Source: Medicago truncatula
Lineage: Eukaryota; Streptophyta; Magnoliopsida; Fabales; Fabaceae
Direction of reading: 5' to 3'
Length of the DNA: 64,000 nt
NCBI RefSeq assembly: GCF_003473485.1
Contig: NC_053046.1
Coordinates: forward strand, 8,504,001-8,568,000
In this document: one piece after another, positions 40,618-51,404 of the stretch
Position numbering within the stretch: the first letter of the stretch is position 1
Layout: every line of letters starts with the position of its first letter
The notes under the pieces: generated by a model
Database searches by the model: none
Seen by the model: the letters and a program-made list of their open reading frames with translations, nothing else
What the model was told of the DNA's origin: nothing
Program-made: the position numbers and the translations under genes

Positions 40618-41796
40618 ATGTCATTTTATGTCATTTTATACTTATTAGCCACTTCAACATCTAATTTTACCTAACACTTTAATTTTAATAAACCATCTTT
40701 TCAGCTATAAGTTATCAGTTATAAGAAATCAATTATTAGCTAGTTTTTCAGATTTCAGCTAGCTTATAGCTTATTTTTACCAAACACACCCCACATACGT
40801 TCATAAATTTTGTTTCATTCCAAAACCTATAACACGCATAACTTGCAATTTCTTCTTCATTCTTCTTCTCATCTTGACTGTTCAATTCTCTCGTTCCAGA
40901 ATTGTCGTCGTTTCCAATTATCGTGAAAATCGTTGTCGTCCTTTAGATTCCAGACATTGTGAGAATCGATGTTGTTTCCATAATCACATCAGGTATCGTG
41001 GCTTGATTTTTCTTCTTGATTTGATTTTTCATTTTCGTTTCTTTCTTACTACTATTGTGACTTGATTGCAACCGTTTCACACTTATAATGCGACAGTGGT
41101 GACTTTCAACTTTGGCATGAATTCCAATGATGCTTCCATTTTTATTTGGGTTTTGAGTTTGATTGAGTTGTTTTAGATTATATAAAATTATATTTTATCA
41201 CACATATTTTACGTTTGATTAAGATAAATGGATCTTCAATGCGTTGATTATTAATTTTATTTTTGGTACAATATTGATTATTAAATTTACTTTTGGAATT
41301 TGTTTTATTCAAATCATTATATTGTGTTGTTATGTTTTGTTTGTTCCTGGTGTATTTTGTGTTGCCGAAATTAACATTTGTTGAGATTGTGAACACGGTG
41401 TGAGACCAGTTAATCTATGGAAGAGAAGACAAAGTGAAATAAATAAATAATAAATAATGCTAATACAAACGTGAATTTCATAAGGTGAACGTTAATTCGT
41501 GGATATAACTGTTGGAAACAATGGCGATCTCACGATGTCTGGAATCTAACGAACGACAACGATCCTCACGATAATTGGAAACGGCGGCAGTTCTGGAACA
41601 AGAGAATTGAACAATCAAGATGAGAAGAAGAATGAAGAAGAAATTGCACGTTATGTGTACTCTAGGTTTTGGAATGGAACAAAATTTATGAACGTATATG
41701 ATGAGTTGAATTTGATGTGAAATTTTAATTGTTACAAGCCCTATATTGTAAATTAATTAAGATTGTATACCTAAATATAATTAAATAAAAATTAAA

Positions 41797-42270
41797 GGGT
41801 TAAATATGTTTTTGGTCCCTATAAATATACCAACTTTTCGTTTTAGTCCCTCTAAAATTCTCCTTCAACTTTTAGTCCCTATAAAATTTTCAGTCACTAC
41901 TTTTACTCCCTATTTTTAAGTTATTTTTTTTGTATTTTTTAATGAAATTGTGTAGAATATTGTAAAAAAAATTCACAAAAAAAGTTATATTTTTTTAACA
42001 AAACACAAATTTAATATGAATTTTTAACCGTAAAAAATGTAAAAATTCATATTAAATTCATGTTTTGTTAAAAAATTCTAATTTTTTTTAGGGAGGATTT
42101 TTTCAGAAAATTTTTATTCAAAAATATGAATTCTTCATATGAGTTTACTTTAAAAGAGGGACCAAAAGTAGTGATTGAAAATTTTATAGGACTAAAAGTT
42201 GAAGGAAAATTTTAGAGGCATTAAAACGAAAAGTTGGTATATTTATAAGGACAAAAAACATATTTAACCC
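41797..42270. mobile_element. MULE-type MITE, 474 bp, in the right arm of the outer MULE
   Basis: Long TIRs begin GGGTTAAATATGTTTTTGG and end ACATATTTAACCC, containing TTGGTCCCTATAAATATACC and its complement. The flanks are an exact 9-bp TSD AAAATTAAA (41788-41796 and 42271-42279). No coding sequence. Confidence 0.9.
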
Positions 42271-42444
42271 AAAATTAAAAGTTACCTTATTAAAATTGAT
42301 TTTTTTTTTTTTTTTATAAAAAATTGACTCATTTATTTGACATTTAATGTTACATTTGTATAGTACATTTTGATTGGCTGATATCTTGAAAGGGTAAATA
42401 CCTCTTAAACAAGAGAGGGTAATCTACGCCTCACCCATTTAGAT

Positions 42445-44849
42445 ATGTTTTCATTATTATTTTCTTAGGTTACAAACTTCTTCATCATATAGTGTTGTTT
42501 TTTATAGCACTTTTTTGTATTAACCTGAGAAAGTAGAGTTGCAAATAACGTGCATGGGTGCTTAATGCGAATTTTGGAAAAATGATACGTTTTTTTGCAT
42601 GTTATACTTAAATTCTTATACTTAGCTAACACCTCAAATTTACAACGACTCGCTTTACAGAAATTGAGTTCTAAATAACTTAATATTATTATTATTATTA
42701 TTATATACTTCCTCCAGAACGAAATATTATTATTGTTATATATTTCCTCCAGAAAGAAATATAAACAAAAATGATAGTCGAAAGATCAATGTATATAGTT
42801 AAAAAAAATTAGTATACATACATCAACTTTTCAACTATTGATTTCTTATATTCCCTGTAAAGGATATCATGTACTTTTATTTTTGGACCGAAAAATGTTC
42901 ATTTCCCTGCAAAAGACACGTCTCTACTAACAAGACACTTTAAATCATTTGAAGAAGAAATGATATCCCTGCAATCCTTAATTAGCATACCAAATTATGA
43001 TGTGTTAGGACTCAAGGGGTCAGTATGAAAACTCCATCAACATTACATTTCAAAACACTATCTACATGTAGGAAAACCCCCCTAACATTACATTACTTCT
43101 GAATAACCAACGATCCATTATATTATATACTAACTAGTATACTACAGCAAAGGTGCATTTTGTTATATTTCCTACTACTATCTTCTTTGGTCTTGACAAA
43201 AAATGAATAACAGTGGATCATATAATCATGCAGTTTCCCTCGTTAGACAAGGAAAGAATGTGAGTAGACATAATAAACAAAAACTAGACCCCAGTAAAAT
43301 ATTTCTGAATTTAAATAAAAAAAAAGGGATATGTGTTAACACCAACAACCAATGATAATCAAGTATTTTTAAAATGCATATTTAAAAGTGAAATATAGTT
43401 TTAGATTGACAATACACCTCTATTAAACTCATTTAAATAACTTTAAAGTGAACGTGACAAAAGGGTTCAATATCATGCCACCAAAATTGAAATTCAATCA
43501 TTAAATTTTAAATCTAATCGATTCATCGAAGCTACTCAAATAGATAATTCATTATAATTCAGGTTTAGGGATTCAGAAACCCTTTTCAAGGAGCAGTTAA
43601 TGACTAGGAATCTAGGAAATCCAGATTGATGAAGAAAAGCACATAGGAGATCAGGAAACAGAATGAAATAGCCGAGTAATAATCAGACTTTTTCTAAACC
43701 AAGCCAGCCTCCTTAAAGCACAGATAATGATTAATGAACATCTAGATTAAATTTTACAAAAAAAGACATCATTTGCATCTTAAAATGAGATTTGTAGTTT
43801 TTTTTCAAAATCACAACTAGCCAAATCATAACTTGTGATTTAACATAACCCTGCCTAGTGTATGGAAATTCCTTCTTATCAGCTGTACTCTTCACCAAAA
43901 GCCTCACCACCGGAGGAAGAAGTCAAAACATCATTCAAGATCTTCATCTTCTTCATGCAATTTAATATTTGCACACCTATATAAAATAACACCAATATTA
44001 CATAACAAAGTCTAAGTAACATACCTAAAATTGTAATAAGCAGGGGTCAGAATACCAATCAATACGAAAGCAGACGTACTCTTCTTAGGAAGCAGGCTCT
44101 TCGCCAAACTCTTCACCATCAGATAAGGAGGAAGATATATTTATCAAGTCACTATAAGATGATGAAAAGCATGAACTTTCAAGTCTCAAACAATCTGTTG
44201 AGACAGAGAAAGAACCTCCTTTTCTCCCCGCAATTTAAACTTTGCACACCTATAGAAATTAAAACAATATTGGGGAATATTGGTTAAGTAATAGTAGCTA
44301 AAACTGCAAATTGCAGGGGATGGATCAGCCTCAAGAAACTATTTACTACCTAGCAACTAAAGAAGATCCAAATAACCGACAATACAACAACTGTCCATTC
44401 ATTTTCTACACCTCCATCAACACGAAAGTATAAAGAAAATTTATAAGATGTAATTAGTAACAAAAGATTGTGTCCACATGATTTTTTTCCCATTAACTAT
44501 TAAAGCCAAAGATGTAATTAAAGGTGGTATATATTAGACAACAGAAAAGAACTAAAAATATAACAAATATATACAACATCATAAATATATTAGCTGTGAA
44601 AGCAAATGATTGACGAAACATGACAACCTTTCTCCAACATGTCGTTGTGAGAATATATCTACCTAAGTAACCTAACAACATGTCTTCTTTTCTCCAAATG
44701 GAATGGAAAAATAGTAAGTTTAAAATATAAGTGTAACATAGGAAACTTACACAAGTCCCTTTGAATACTCGACTCATGATTACAATCAATTACTATGACT
44801 TGTAAGGAAGCATCAACCATCAGATTCAATTGCCAATAAAAATAAAATT
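42445..44849. other. 3' flank of F-box gene 1 (start of duplicated unit)
   Basis: From about 42905 the sequence matches 48195 onward, so the duplicated unit starts here. It contains possible downstream exons of the F-box transcription unit on the minus strand: splice-like TATAG|GTGTGCAAA sites near 43975 and 44252, and an exon-like segment ending CTTGT|GTAAGT near 44752. Whether they are coding or UTR is unknown. Confidence 0.5.
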
Positions 44850-46229
44850 TTACCTTGAGTGGATATTCAGAACCTCAATATTGACTCCTTTCAAAACATC
44901 CTTCAATGAAATTAGACTTGGAATGTGTGGGATTACTTCAAAATAATTTATCCGACTCCCATGAATTCGAAAAACTTTGAACCCATATTTTTCAGGTTCG
45001 TAGTAGGTAAAACAATTGGAGGAATGATATGACAATATGGCAGCACCTTCTTCAAAGTGTTTTATCGGCCAGCTTAAACCATAACCCCGTGGAACACGAT
45101 CCAAAGGATTGAACGAAGTATCGATGTTGTAAATCTTAGTCCATGATTCTCCAATGCCATATTCATTCATAACCCACATTGAAACATTAGATATAAAGGT
45201 CGGATCACAAATGTATAGAAATCCCTTTAATTCTCCCATGCTAATAGGCCTACAACAAAAAACATTATGATTTCCAAACACATGTGGAGGAGAAGGAAAC
45301 GACTGCAACCTCTCATTTTCAAAGCAGAAAACCAATATTGACCTTTGCTGACCCTCAAATCTTATCCAATGAAGTGCACCATTCACACAAGTGGGATACT
45401 TTAGACTCGAAAAAGAAATTTGAGGATCCACTTCAACATTTCTCCAGGATGTTGTTCCAAGTGTGTTTATCTCAAGGATCACACGCTCAAACACCCACTG
45501 ATTGGCATGTTTAACATGTCTTATCCACACGCTTATTACCTTATATTCATTAGTTTTAGGTTGGAATCCAAAACCAGCTTGACCTTGCATTCTTACTCGA
45601 GTTCGATTTGTAGTAGATTCAGGAAGTCTTATGAACTCCCCCGTGACTGGGTTGCAGATCACTATTGGGTTTCCAAAAGATGGGTCAGACAAACAAAGTA
45701 AACCATTGCAAGAATTCACAATATCAAACTTATCAATATCTCTGTTGCAAGCAATATAAAGACTCTGTCTACCCCTATCACTGTTCTCGTCGTTTTTCCC
45801 TGAAACTAATCTGGCAGCACGAAAAGGGCGCTTGGATTCATTATTGATCTGGTCTCTTTTATCCCTAAATGATCTGAGAGGAAGCTTGAATATAGGTGCA
45901 AGCTTGACATGATTGTTGCTTCCAATCTCAAACTTATCAGGCTCGCACTCAAGAAGGTACAGGGTTCTTGACACTCGGTGTCGCGTTCGAATCATGAGAC
46001 TAATTGGTGATCGCTCAAAGTGCGATTTAGCAAATTGTGATTCTGAAATAATTGTTTTCCAAACTTTGCACACACATTTACAAATGAGAACAGACTTAAA
46101 TGGAAGTCGAAGGAGAATGTGGGCAGTGAGGTGAGACGGAAGTTTATCAAAATAAGGGCAAAGCTCACGACTCTCTGCCTCATCAACTTTTGCTCTTGCA
46201 GCGGCAATTGAAATCTTTTTTCTTTTCAT
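44850..46229 (-). CDS. F-box protein with associated interaction domain, copy 1
   Basis: 459 residues from the ATG at 46229. It was preferred over an upstream in-frame start because GATTGTAG|TC just before it is a good acceptor of a leader intron (46548..46232), whose donor AAG|GTAATT lies at 46549. The basic N-terminus MKRKKISIAAARAK resembles a nuclear signal. The F-box is at about residues 28-70 (LPSHLTAHILLRLPFKSVLI, then CKCVCKVWKTII). The rest is an F-box-associated beta-propeller-like region with FDIVNSCNGLLCLSD, VICNPVTGEFIRLPES, GFGFQPKTNEYKVI and CVNGALHWIRF. It is predicted to be a substrate receptor in SCF (SKP1-CUL1-F-box) E3 ubiquitin ligases; the target is unknown. The terminal codons AGG TAA overlap a possible splice donor AG|GTAAAA, so an alternative C-terminus is possible. 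It is a close tandem paralogue of the gene at 51405. Confidence 0.9.
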   Translation of the reverse strand: MKRKKISIAAARAKVDEAESRELCPYFDKLPSHLTAHILLRLPFKSVLICKCVCKVWKTIISESQFAKSHFERSPISLMIRTRHRVSRTLYLLECEPDKFEIGSNNHVKLAPIFKLPLRSFRDKRDQINNESKRPFRAARLVSGKNDENSDRGRQSLYIACNRDIDKFDIVNSCNGLLCLSDPSFGNPIVICNPVTGEFIRLPESTTNRTRVRMQGQAGFGFQPKTNEYKVISVWIRHVKHANQWVFERVILEINTLGTTSWRNVEVDPQISFSSLKYPTCVNGALHWIRFEGQQRSILVFCFENERLQSFPSPPHVFGNHNVFCCRPISMGELKGFLYICDPTFISNVSMWVMNEYGIGESWTKIYNIDTSFNPLDRVPRGYGLSWPIKHFEEGAAILSYHSSNCFTYYEPEKYGFKVFRIHGSRINYFEVIPHIPSLISLKDVLKGVNIEVLNIHSR

Positions 46230-47204
46230 GACTACAATCAGTTGTAAAAAGAAAAATAAACAAATTAAGTTAAATTCAATCACATAAAAAAGTGATTAAA
46301 ATTTGATCAAGAAATCAAACATTGAACATTGAATATCTAAAGAATGATGAAAGAGAGAAGACAAAAAGTTGGTTTTCTTCAAATTAAAAATGACAAGTTT
46401 AATTGAAGAAATTTGGGAATGAAAAAACCAATTACCAAACAAACTGATGTAAATGATTGATTAAAAGAACAGTATAATGTTGATTACAATTAGTATTAAA
46501 ATAACGAAGAATGGTTAGTAAAAATTGGAGAGTGAAAGAAAGAATTACCTTGAAGAAGTTGGGAACCCTAATTTGGTGTGACAGAAAACGAGGGAAAAGC
46601 GTTCGAACAATATTGTTGAAAGAATGAACCAACGCTGTTAAGAGCGTGGGGTGGGGGGGTTAAGAAGCAAACACAAGAAGGAAAAGAAACAATGAAAATT
46701 TGAAGCACTTCAGTTCAGAGGGCGAGGCTTATTTTAATTTTTGACTGAAAAGTTAGAAGAATTATAAATTGAAATTTCCTAAAAGGCTGAAACATCAATG
46801 TAAAAGCTCCGACGGTAGTTAAATGCGGATGTAAAGAATCGACGGTTTTGAAATTTTTAGGTGCGATTTTGTCGAAGCTAAAGTCGTTCAAGGCCAATTA
46901 CAAACACAAAATTAAGTAAGTGTTTTGAATCTTATTGCATTTTTTTTTTTATTGAATTGTTAGATTTTTTTGGATAAATTGTAACATATTTATGTTACGT
47001 TGATTTTTTATTTTTTATTTTATCATATCAGATGTTTATAATTTGATTGATTTATTAGATGTTGATTAGAGTAGAATTGATTGAGTTGTGATAGAAAATG
47101 TTAGGAATTGTTAGAAATTAGAAATTGTAAAAATTGTTAGAAATTTGTGGTAGACTTTTTTAGGATTAGAGTAAGTTTTGATTCGATGTTTGCATTGTGT
47201 AGAT

Positions 47205-47426
47205 ATGTCTCAGAAACAGGGTGATATTGTTCAATTACAAAAGGAGTGTGAGAAGGAGAAAGCAAAATCGACTTTGACATGGCATGGAATTGAATGCAAT
47301 GATTCCGTTAAAAAAAGCAGTTCGAAGGTGCAATCGTTCCAGGCTGAGGAGGAGCGGAATGACTTGTTACTTTGGTCCTCAACCAAAAGCAAGTGCCCTA
47401 GGGACCGTCGACGACAACCCAATTGA
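47205..47426 (+). pseudogene. MULE-associated small ORF, copy 1
   Basis: 73 codons starting MSQKQGDIVQ after a leader-intron-like acceptor (GTAG at about 47200). It is homologous to the minus-strand frame at 55044-55285. In this frame it ends TKSKCPRDRRRQPN. The overlapping +1 frame reads TCYFGPQPKASALGTVDDN and then PIDLCDEEDD before a stop at about 47451, which is also conserved in the other copy. I do not recognise the family. It is probably a transposon accessory gene, now decayed or differently spliced. Confidence 0.45.
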
Positions 47427-47529
47427 CTTATGTGACGAGGAAGATGATTAAATGTAATGACTAGTAATGTCTAATTGTTTTGGATGTTTTTTTGTTTTTT
47501 TTTGTTTTTTTGTTATGTTGCACATTTTG

Positions 47530-47632
47530 GTACTTTGAATAAAGTTGTATATTGAATAATTTCGATTAAAGTTGCGTATTGAATAAATCTGATTAAAGTT
47601 GCATATTAAATAAATTCGAATAAAGTTGCACA
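47530..47632 (+). repeat. About 28-bp tandem repeat, four copies
   Basis: Units of the type ATTGAATAAATTCGATTAAAG followed by TTGC(A/G)T. Similar ATTAAAGT-type repeats occur, inverted, in the MULE at about 54890-54950, supporting common origin. Confidence 0.75.
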
Positions 47633-47640
47633 AATACACA

Positions 47641-50600
47641 AAATCAATTAAAATAACTCACAATTTTATTTGGTTTTAATTTCATCTACAAAACATTACA
47701 TTCTCCCTAAATATATGTGGTATCATCATGATGTTGGATTAAGTTTAACTTTTGGAAGTTTGCGGAAAATGTTGGGATCGAAGTGTCGTATACTTCGGGT
47801 AGGGATTTGCAGCATCCTATGAAAAGTCAAAAGAATGAAGAGAACACAACACATATATTCTATCGAATCAACTTTATAGATTCTCACATCGAATTCCCTC
47901 GTATACAATGAGTAATCACACAAAGAAATGCATCCCAACATATTGCTTTGAACTTAATTTTACTGTCCTGTCACCTGACAAGTTTCAATCCCAACAATAT
48001 TTTTTCCATACACAATGTTCGAAATCGAGACCTTCTTTAAAAAATCCTAATCTAATTTTATTAGTGTTAAAGAGAGTGCACACTCACTTTCTTATTGATA
48101 ATCAAATAGTGAATACAATCAGGTATAAAATCAAATTGATAAGAAACTGGCCAAGAGATAGCTACTCTAGCCAAACATGAGCTTCTCTATTTACATCTCT
48201 ACTAACAAAAGACACTTTAAATCATCATTTGAAGAAGAAATGATATCCCTGCAATCCTTAATTAGTATACCAAATTATGATGTGTTAGGACTGTGAGAGT
48301 AAAAAGCATCCTCCACACCGCCATATCTTGTGATCTCAAGGATGATAACTCCATCACAATTACATTTCAAAACTCTATCTACATGTAGGAAACCCTCCCT
48401 AATTTTAAAGGAGTAAAATTATGTTTTTCTTCTTCTTCTTTCGATTTCAAGTGTTAGATGGCCTAAATTATGTATTATTCTACTAAATTTGGTTAAATTT
48501 TAGAAATAGTGAAATGAAATTTTTTCTTCTATAATAAAATATCCAAATAATGATACTATGTTATGTTTTGATGCAATAGTGAGCGATTTTATCCATTTAT
48601 GGGGTTTGTCCTTATTTGTAAAGTGTCATGGTATGAATTACTTCTGAATAACCATCCATTATATACTATACTGGTATACTACAGCAAAGGTACATTTAGT
48701 TATTACTTCTATCTTCTTTAGTCTTGACAAAAAATGAATTACAGTGGATCATATAATCATGCAGTCTCCCTAGTTTCTGAGCAGACATAATCAACAAAAA
48801 CTAATTACTCCAGTTTAGCTTCTAAAATTGGATTTTGGACTCATAAAATCTGCTTGAGTCGAATCTTAAATTTCATTTTAATTGTGATGATAGAGTTTCA
48901 ACTTTCAACACAACAATAAGTTCAACCAAGTTATTCCATCCAAATTAGACCCCAGTCAAGATGTTTTTAAAACTTCAAATTTAATTAATTTAAACTAAAC
49001 TTTTAATAAACAAACCAAACATTACACTAAATGGATTTGCAGTTTGCTGCAGATTCAAAAACAAATGAAGAAACACATAAAAATTAGAAAAGTAAAAAGA
49101 ATTGAAAAGCTGTGCAATAATTTTAATTGAATGACATAACAGCATTCTTGGTTCTAATGGTTTTGGGTTGCCCTACTCCCACCACTAGAATGGAATGAAT
49201 CAGTTTATTGAATGAATGAATCTATACACTAAATAACCATGTTAATCTGATCAATGGATGATCACCCTATTGATCTCACATACATTTTCCTAAATGGACT
49301 GCTGCCTACTATCATGTATCAGCAGTTTGACAGAAGCAATGCTGTCACTTGACAGAAGAATTTTGATTATCAATGTGAGACAAAATGTTTAAAATAACTA
49401 GGCTGCTTACTTTCCCAAACTGCATCCAGTTGATGGTTTCAAACTCTTGAACCACTTACTAGTGTTGCCCTCTAGTATGGGTTCAAACATAGAATGCTAA
49501 AAGCTGAATAATAAAAAAAATGAAAATAAAAGGGACTTGTGTGCCTACTCACATACAAAGCATATTTGACCCGAAAACATGTCTGAATTTAAATAACGAG
49601 TGAACTTGACAAAAGGATGGTAAATGATTCAATATTATACCAAAAAATTGAAATTCAACTGTTGAAGTTTTAAATCTAGTCAATGCAATCAAAGCTCCTC
49701 AAATAATTGGTTCACTGTATATCACACTTGGAAATTCCAAAATCCTTTTTAGGGAGCGGTTAAGCACTAAGATTGTGTTTGCATAAGAATATATAGAATT
49801 GTGAAAGCTGAACAAAAAAAGAACAAAAGGGTCTTGCACATACTCGTAAGAAATCGGTCAGAAAATATTTCAGAATTTAAATAAAAAAAGGGATATGCAT
49901 TGTCAGTGTAAACTAGTTTTACACCGACAACCAATGACAATCAAGTATTTTTAAAATGCATATTTAAAAGTGAAATATAGTTTTAGATTGACAATAAACC
50001 TCTATTAAACTCATTTAAATAACTTTAAAGTGAACGTGACAAAAGGATGTAAAGGGTTCAATATCATGCCACCAAAATTGAAATTCAATCATTAAATTTT
50101 AAATCTAATCAATTCATCAAAGCTACTCAAATAGATAATTCATTATAATTCAGGCTTAGGGATTCAGAAACCCTTTTCAAGGAGCAGTTAATGACTAGGA
50201 ATCTAGGAAATCCAGATTGATGAAGAAAAACACATAGGAGATCAGGAAACAGAATGAAATAGCTGAGCAATAATCAGTCTTTTTCTAAATCAAGACAGCC
50301 TCGTTAAAGCATAGATAATGATTAATGAACATCTAGATTAAATTTTTCAAAAAAATACATCATTTGCATCCTAAAACAAGAAATGTATTTTTTTTCAAAA
50401 TCATAACTAGCCAAATTATAACCCTGCCTACTGTTTGAAATTCCTTCTAATCAGTTGTACTCTTCACCAAAAGCGTCAGCACCGAACGACAAAGGTATTG
50501 TCTGTACAACAAGATCTTCATTTTCTTCATGCAAATTAAAAAATTTGAACACCTATATAAAATAACACCAATATTACATGACGAAGTCTAAGTAACATAC

Positions 50601-51404
50601 CTAAAATTGTAATAAGCAAGGGTCAGAATAACAATCAATACGAAAGCAGACGTACTCTTCTTAGGAAGCAGGTTCTTCACCATCAGATAAGGAGGCAGAT
50701 ATATTTATCAAGTCACCATAAGATGATGAAAAACATGAACTTCAAGTCTCAAACAATCGTTGAGATCGCAAAGAAAGAACTTCCTTTTCTTCCCGCAATT
50801 TAAACTTTGCACACCTATATAAATTAAAACAATATTGGGGAATATTGGTTAAGTAATAGTAGCTAAAACTGCAAATTACAGGGGATGGATCAGCCTCAAG
50901 AAACTATTTACTACCTAGCAACTAAAGAAGATCCAAATAACTGAGATTACAACAACTGTCCATTCATTTTCTTCTCCTCCGTCAACACGAAAGTATAAAG
51001 GAAAGTTATAAGATGTAATTAGTAATAAAAGATTGTGTCCACGTGATTTTTTTTCCATTAACTATCAGAGCCACAAAGATGTAATTAAAGGTGGTATATA
51101 TTAGATAATGGAAAATAACTAAATTTATAACAAATATAAACAACTTCATAAATATATTAGTTGTAAAAGCAAATGATTGACGAAACATCACAACTGTGAG
51201 AATATATATGCCTAACAACATGTCTTCCTTTAATTACATCTAGAATGGCAAAATAGTTTAAAATATAACTGGTAACATAGGAAACTTACAGAAGTTCCTT
51301 TGAATACTCGTCTTATGATTAAAATCAATTACTATGACTTTGTAAGGGAGCATCAACCATCAGATTCAATTGCAAATAAAAATAAAATCTTAGAAGCTAC
51401 ATTC
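47641..51404. other. Spacer and 3' flank of F-box gene 2
   Basis: 47641-48190 is unassigned. From about 48195 the sequence repeats 42905-44850, with an additional stretch of roughly 1.1 kb (about 48800-49880) absent from copy 1. Exon-like segments on the minus strand match those of copy 1 (near 50540, 50820 and 51300, each with TATAG|GTG or CT|GTAAGT junctions). No independent gene is seen. Confidence 0.5.

Larger units (their letters stand above)
36568..40791. mobile_element. TIR element (PIF-like ends) inserted in left arm of the outer MULE
   Basis: The left end GGCTGTGTTTGGTAA and right end TTACCAAACACACCC are inverted repeats, and similarity continues through AAGCTA/TAGCTT motifs. The uninterrupted right arm of the host gives the empty site CATCATATACG, here split into CATCAT and CACATACG. 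That fits a 3-bp duplication CAT/CAC, unusual for PIF elements (normally TAA or TTA). Internal AAGCTTATAAGCT-like motifs repeat several times. It is itself split by the MULE at 37327. Confidence 0.65.
36311..42436. mobile_element. Outer foldback MULE hosting nested insertions
   Basis: The left arm (36311-36567 continuing at 40792-40985) is the reverse complement of the right arm (41505-42436, minus its own insertion). Together they form long TIRs of over 400 bp around a spacer of about 520 bp. The ends align over 20 bp (common core ATTACCC), and the flanks are identical ATTTAGAT (36303-36310 and 42437-42444). Without the insertions the element would be about 1.4 kb. It is non-coding. Confidence 0.82.
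46775..47640 (+). mobile_element. Relic of a MULE related to the 53.2-kb element
   Basis: The 5' flank of F-box copy 1 contains sequence homologous to the right half of the MULE at 53221-55726, read in that element's minus direction. It has a degenerate CGACGGTAGTTAAATGCGG (subterminal palindrome relic), a leader ending AAGTAAGTG (donor), an intron, GTAGATATGTCTCAG with the same start codon, and then ATTAAAGTTGC repeats. The opposite TIR and the other half are missing. Boundaries are approximate. Confidence 0.55.

Noticed and set aside
44493..44789. 98-residue minus-strand frame next to F-box copy 1
   Set aside because: Not kept as a separate gene: it overlaps the putative downstream exon of the F-box transcription unit, and its 5' part (SRVFKGT) is the only part conserved in copy 2.
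45284..46134. Several plus-strand frames of 60-93 codons opposite F-box copy 1 (and copy 2)
   Set aside because: Antisense shadows of a long conserved exon; their resemblance between copies only reflects the duplication.
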